From the NCBI GenBank assembly GCA_025352765.1, contig JANXSI010000222.1, forward strand, positions 1-19,247: a stretch of 19,247 nt of DNA. The letters are read 5' to 3'. The notes under the pieces were generated by a model. That model saw only the letters and a list, made by a program, of their open reading frames with translations. It did no database searches and was not told the DNA's origin. The first letter of the stretch is position 1, and every line of letters starts with the position of its first letter. Position numbers and translations under genes: made by a program. Below, piece by piece: positions 16,743 through 19,247 of the stretch. This DNA comes from Devosia sp. (lineage in GTDB: Bacteria > Pseudomonadota > Alphaproteobacteria > Rhizobiales > Devosiaceae).

Positions 16743-18248
16743 TCAGCGGAGTGCAGCCGAGCGGTGCTCGTTCTCGAGCACGATGATGTCGCTGGCCAAC
16801 TGCTCGACGTGATCGTAGTCACCGACGGAGAGGGGGCGCGAAAGCCGTCCCGCCGAGGCGATGCGAACGGTATCGGCGGCCTCGTAAACCTCGAGCACTT
16901 CGGTGCAGAAGATTACTACAGCGTTGCCCTCGTTGGCGTAGTCGCGCAGCAGCCGGTAGATTTCCGCCTTGCTGTGGATGTCGACGCCGCGCGTCGGCTC
17001 CTCGAGTAGCAGCAGTTTCGGCTCGCAGTTGAGCGCCTGCGCGATCGCTACCTTCTGCTGGTTGCCGCCCGACAGCGAGCGGATCGGCTGCGTCGTCGTG
17101 CCGGTCTTGACCAGAAAGCGCTTCACCGCATCCCGCGCCAGATGCTTCATCGCCTGCGTCTTGAGCAGGTACCCGGCGCCAGCGATCTGGGGCCTGCCGA
17201 GGCGGACAAGTAGGTTCTCCCCCACGGAGAAATTGGAATAAAGGCTTTGCTGGCGTGTTGCGGGGACATAGGCGGTAAGGGTGTCGAGCGCCGACGTGCC
17301 AGTGCGGGTACCGATCTCGACGTCGCCGCTGCATCGTTCGAGCCCGGCCAGCGATCGCAGCAGCTCGCGCGCACCAGAACCCTCGACACCGAACAACGCG
17401 ACGATCTCGCCCGGCCGCCCCTCGAAGTCGATATCGGAAAACGCCGTTCGATGCGTCCAGCGGCGCGTCCGGAACACTGGCGGCGCGCCTTCGTAGTGCA
17501 GCCGGTCCGCGGCGTTTTCCTGCGCGGCGCTGAGGACACTCTCTGTCACCAACTGCCGCGCGATGGCGTCCTCGCTGAGCCCGTCGCCCTCGAGAATGAC
17601 CCGCACCTTGCCGTCCCGCACCACCGCCACGCGGCTGCAATGTGCGACGAAATCGGCGAGCCTGTGAGTGACGAGAACGACGATCTTGCCGGCCGCGGCC
17701 AGCCGTCCCATTTCGCGAAACAGCTCATCCGACTCTGCAGCCGTCAGCGCCGAGTTGGGCTCGTCGAACAGGAATACCTTGCAGTCGCGCGCCACGGCGC
17801 GCGCAATCTCGGTCCGCTGCTGGATGGCGAGCGAGCAATCCTCGAGCGGCCTGTCGCGGACCGTCCCGATCCCGAGCGTGTCCATGACGGCGGCATCGGC
17901 CGGGCCGAGCGTCGGCCGCTGCCTGGAGCCACCCTCGCGGCCCACCATGACGTTCTCGGCCACCGTCAGGTTGGGAAAGAGCTGCGGCTCCTGGTGGACC
18001 ACCGCGACCGCGTGCCACTCGTCGACCGGCGACCAGGGCTTGCCGTCGAAGGTGAGGGTGCCAAGCGTCGGACGCTCCTCGCCGGCGATCATCCGAACCA
18101 GCGTCGATTTGCCGGCCCCGTTAGGCCCGGCTACGCCCAGGATTTCGCCGGGCCTGAGGTCGAGGTCGAGCCCGGCCAGCGCCACCGTTGCCCCGTAGGT
18201 CTTGGTGATGCCACGCAGCGAGATGCCTGAGCTTGCGGTGCCGCTCAT
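16743..18248 (-). CDS. Sugar ABC transporter ATP-binding protein (two fused ABC domains, RbsA/MglA-like), system C
   Basis: 501 residues from the ATG at 18248, which overlaps the permease stop as ATGA and has GAGG just upstream; the longer open frame to 18836 is a shadow of the permease. N-domain: Walker A GPNGAGKST (41-49), VHQEP (84-88), degenerate signature CSLAIQQ (138-144), Walker B VFLFDEP (158-164), switch His in LVTHR. C-domain: lysine-less GVEGSGAR (287-294), full LSGGNQQ (392-398), then LLLLEEP (412-418), where the Walker B aspartate is Glu416. The first two degeneracies are family-normal, the last is not. It is the most divergent of the three ATPases in the window. It is the last visible gene of operon C, 180 bases before operon B; read-through is possible as no terminator is seen. 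Confidence 0.92.
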   Translation of the reverse strand: MSGTASSGISLRGITKTYGATVALAGLDLDLRPGEILGVAGPNGAGKSTLVRMIAGEERPTLGTLTFDGKPWSPVDEWHAVAVVHQEPQLFPNLTVAENVMVGREGGSRQRPTLGPADAAVMDTLGIGTVRDRPLEDCSLAIQQRTEIARAVARDCKVFLFDEPNSALTAAESDELFREMGRLAAAGKIVVLVTHRLADFVAHCSRVAVVRDGKVRVILEGDGLSEDAIARQLVTESVLSAAQENAADRLHYEGAPPVFRTRRWTHRTAFSDIDFEGRPGEIVALFGVEGSGARELLRSLAGLERCSGDVEIGTRTGTSALDTLTAYVPATRQQSLYSNFSVGENLLVRLGRPQIAGAGYLLKTQAMKHLARDAVKRFLVKTGTTTQPIRSLSGGNQQKVAIAQALNCEPKLLLLEEPTRGVDIHSKAEIYRLLRDYANEGNAVVIFCTEVLEVYEAADTVRIASAGRLSRPLSVGDYDHVEQLASDIIVLENEHRSAALR

Positions 18249-19247
18249 GCGCCTCGGCTCTTGCGCAGCTTGGTCAGGAACAGGTCGAGCGCCACCGCAC
18301 CGATGGTCACGGCGCCAAGGAAAATCTGCTGGACGTGCGCACCCGGCGACAGGATCGAAAGTCCGAGCTGGAGTTCGGCGAGCAACAGGGCGCCCCCGAG
18401 CGTCCCGATGACCGTGCCCTTGCCACCCGACAGGCTCGCGCCGCCGATGATGACGGCGGCGAACACGGGAAAGGTTTGCGACAGTCCGGTGTTGGGCTGG
18501 CTGGTCTGGATGAAGGAGAAGTCGAGGATGCCGGCGATCGCTGCCAGCACGCCGCAGAGGATGAAAGCGGTGACCTTGTAGCGGCGAACCGGCAGTCTCG
18601 CGAGATGCGCCGCGACCGGATTGCCGCCGATGGCCATCAGCCGGAAGCCGAAAAGCGACCGGTGCAAAAGGATCGCCACGACGATCGCGATCCCCAGCAT
18701 CCACAGCACCTCGACCGAGAGCTGAAACGAGCCGAGCCCCTGCGTCAGACCGACGAAGAAGTTGAGCTGGTCCTCGGGCACGGTGGCGCCCGGGGGCGGG
18801 TAGGCGGGGTTGAAGGTTCCCGTATTCGAGACCCACAAGGTCACGCCGTAGAGAAGGTTATAGCTGCCCAGCGTCACGATGAACGATGGGATCTTGAAGC
18901 TGGTAACCAGAATGCCGTTGAACAGCCCGACTACCGCGCCAATCAGAATAGCGATCGGGATCGCGAGATAGACCGGTACTCCGTGAACGATCCACAGCAC
19001 GGCCAGGGCGTTGATCGCGAGGCCGTAGGTGGCGCCGAACGATAGATCGATCTCGCCGACGACGATAACCAGCGTCAGTCCGAGCGCCATGATCGCGACC
19101 GAACTGAGCGAGCGGAGAACCGAGGCGCCCATGTTGAGGTTGGCGATGTTGGGGTTGATGGCGATGAAAATGAGCGCCACGACGACGATCGCCGCGAACA
19201 AGCCACCGATGCGCAGGGCGATGTCGAGCGTCGCCCGCCCGGCGCTG
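18245..19247 (-). CDS. Sugar ABC transporter permease (BPD_transp_2/RbsC-like), system C, 5' end cut by window
   Basis: The frame is open to the window edge, about 15 codons beyond the TTG at 19201, so the true start is outside; at least 333 residues are present. Hydrophobic helices throughout. Marks: VGEIDLSFG near 19060, GLFNGILVTSFKIPSFIVTLG near 18880-18935, and the ATPase-contact loop AIGGNPVAAHLARLP near 18595-18640. The coding sequence upstream of 19201 (RATLDIALRIGG) looks like a normal permease N-terminus, so little is missing. The four-base overlap with the ATPase start shows they form one transporter. Its binding protein, and possibly a second permease, should lie upstream of this window. 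Confidence 0.9.
   Translation of the reverse strand, partial: SAGRATLDIALRIGGLFAAIVVVALIFIAINPNIANLNMGASVLRSLSSVAIMALGLTLVIVVGEIDLSFGATYGLAINALAVLWIVHGVPVYLAIPIAILIGAVVGLFNGILVTSFKIPSFIVTLGSYNLLYGVTLWVSNTGTFNPAYPPPGATVPEDQLNFFVGLTQGLGSFQLSVEVLWMLGIAIVVAILLHRSLFGFRLMAIGGNPVAAHLARLPVRRYKVTAFILCGVLAAIAGILDFSFIQTSQPNTGLSQTFPVFAAVIIGGASLSGGKGTVIGTLGGALLLAELQLGLSILSPGAHVQQIFLGAVTIGAVALDLFLTKLRKSRGA

Noticed and set aside
18249..18836. N-terminal extension of the system C ATPase
   Set aside because: Overlaps the permease in another frame; the ABC domain and the ATGA overlap place the start at 18248.

Overview
The window is GC-rich, densely coded bacterial DNA with short gaps. It is devoted almost entirely to uptake and oxidation of a sugar or sugar-acid class of substrate. 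Several features point to an alphaproteobacterium, most likely of the Hyphomicrobiales (Devosia/Rhizobium-like): multiple CUT2-type (ribose/rhamnose-family) ABC importers side by side, a LacI-family regulator, a GMC oxidoreductase, a Gfo/Idh/MocA oxidoreductase, an enolase-superfamily dehydratase-like protein and an SDR. The organism is an inference; no rRNA or tRNA is present to anchor it. No mobile element, CRISPR array, RNA gene or origin was seen.

Layout. 4-1098 (+) is a flavin-containing monooxygenase-like protein with no visible link to the rest. 6882-1115 (-) is transporter operon A: fused double ATPase, permease, permease, periplasmic binding protein (RhaS/LsrB family), then a mutarotase-fold protein. 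The first four genes overlap by 1-4 bases. 7124-9693 (+), divergent from operon A, holds a GMC oxidoreductase and a Gfo/Idh/MocA oxidoreductase. 10857-9739 (-) is a mandelate racemase/muconate lactonizing enzyme-family protein, converging on that pair. 11018-12043 (+) is a LacI-family repressor, divergent from the enolase-superfamily gene. 16562-12049 (-) is transporter operon B: SDR, binding protein, double ATPase, single permease. 19247-16743 (-) is the tail of transporter operon C: a permease cut by the window edge, and a double ATPase.

How the parts may work together. Three importers would bring in related sugars or sugar acids. The SDR, GMC and Gfo/Idh proteins could oxidise or epimerise them, and the enolase-superfamily protein could dehydrate a resulting acid. 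No sugar kinase, aldolase or lactonase is visible, so a non-phosphorylative (oxidative) route is the simplest reading, with its lower part encoded elsewhere. Substrates cannot be read from the sequence.

The strongest extra signal is regulatory. A LacI-type palindrome approximating TTGGAAACGTTTCCAA lies against the predicted core promoter of the GMC unit (7053-7068) and of the enolase-superfamily gene (10875-10890). Weaker versions lie in the promoters of operon A (6953-6968) and operon B (16638-16653). This suggests that the central LacI protein controls four units as one local regulon. A perfect 9-bp GC hairpin follows both binding-protein genes (2238-2262 and 14620-14643). No gene-free stretch exceeds 300 bases; the longest are 6883-7123, 16563-16742 and 10858-11017, all described as promoter regions.
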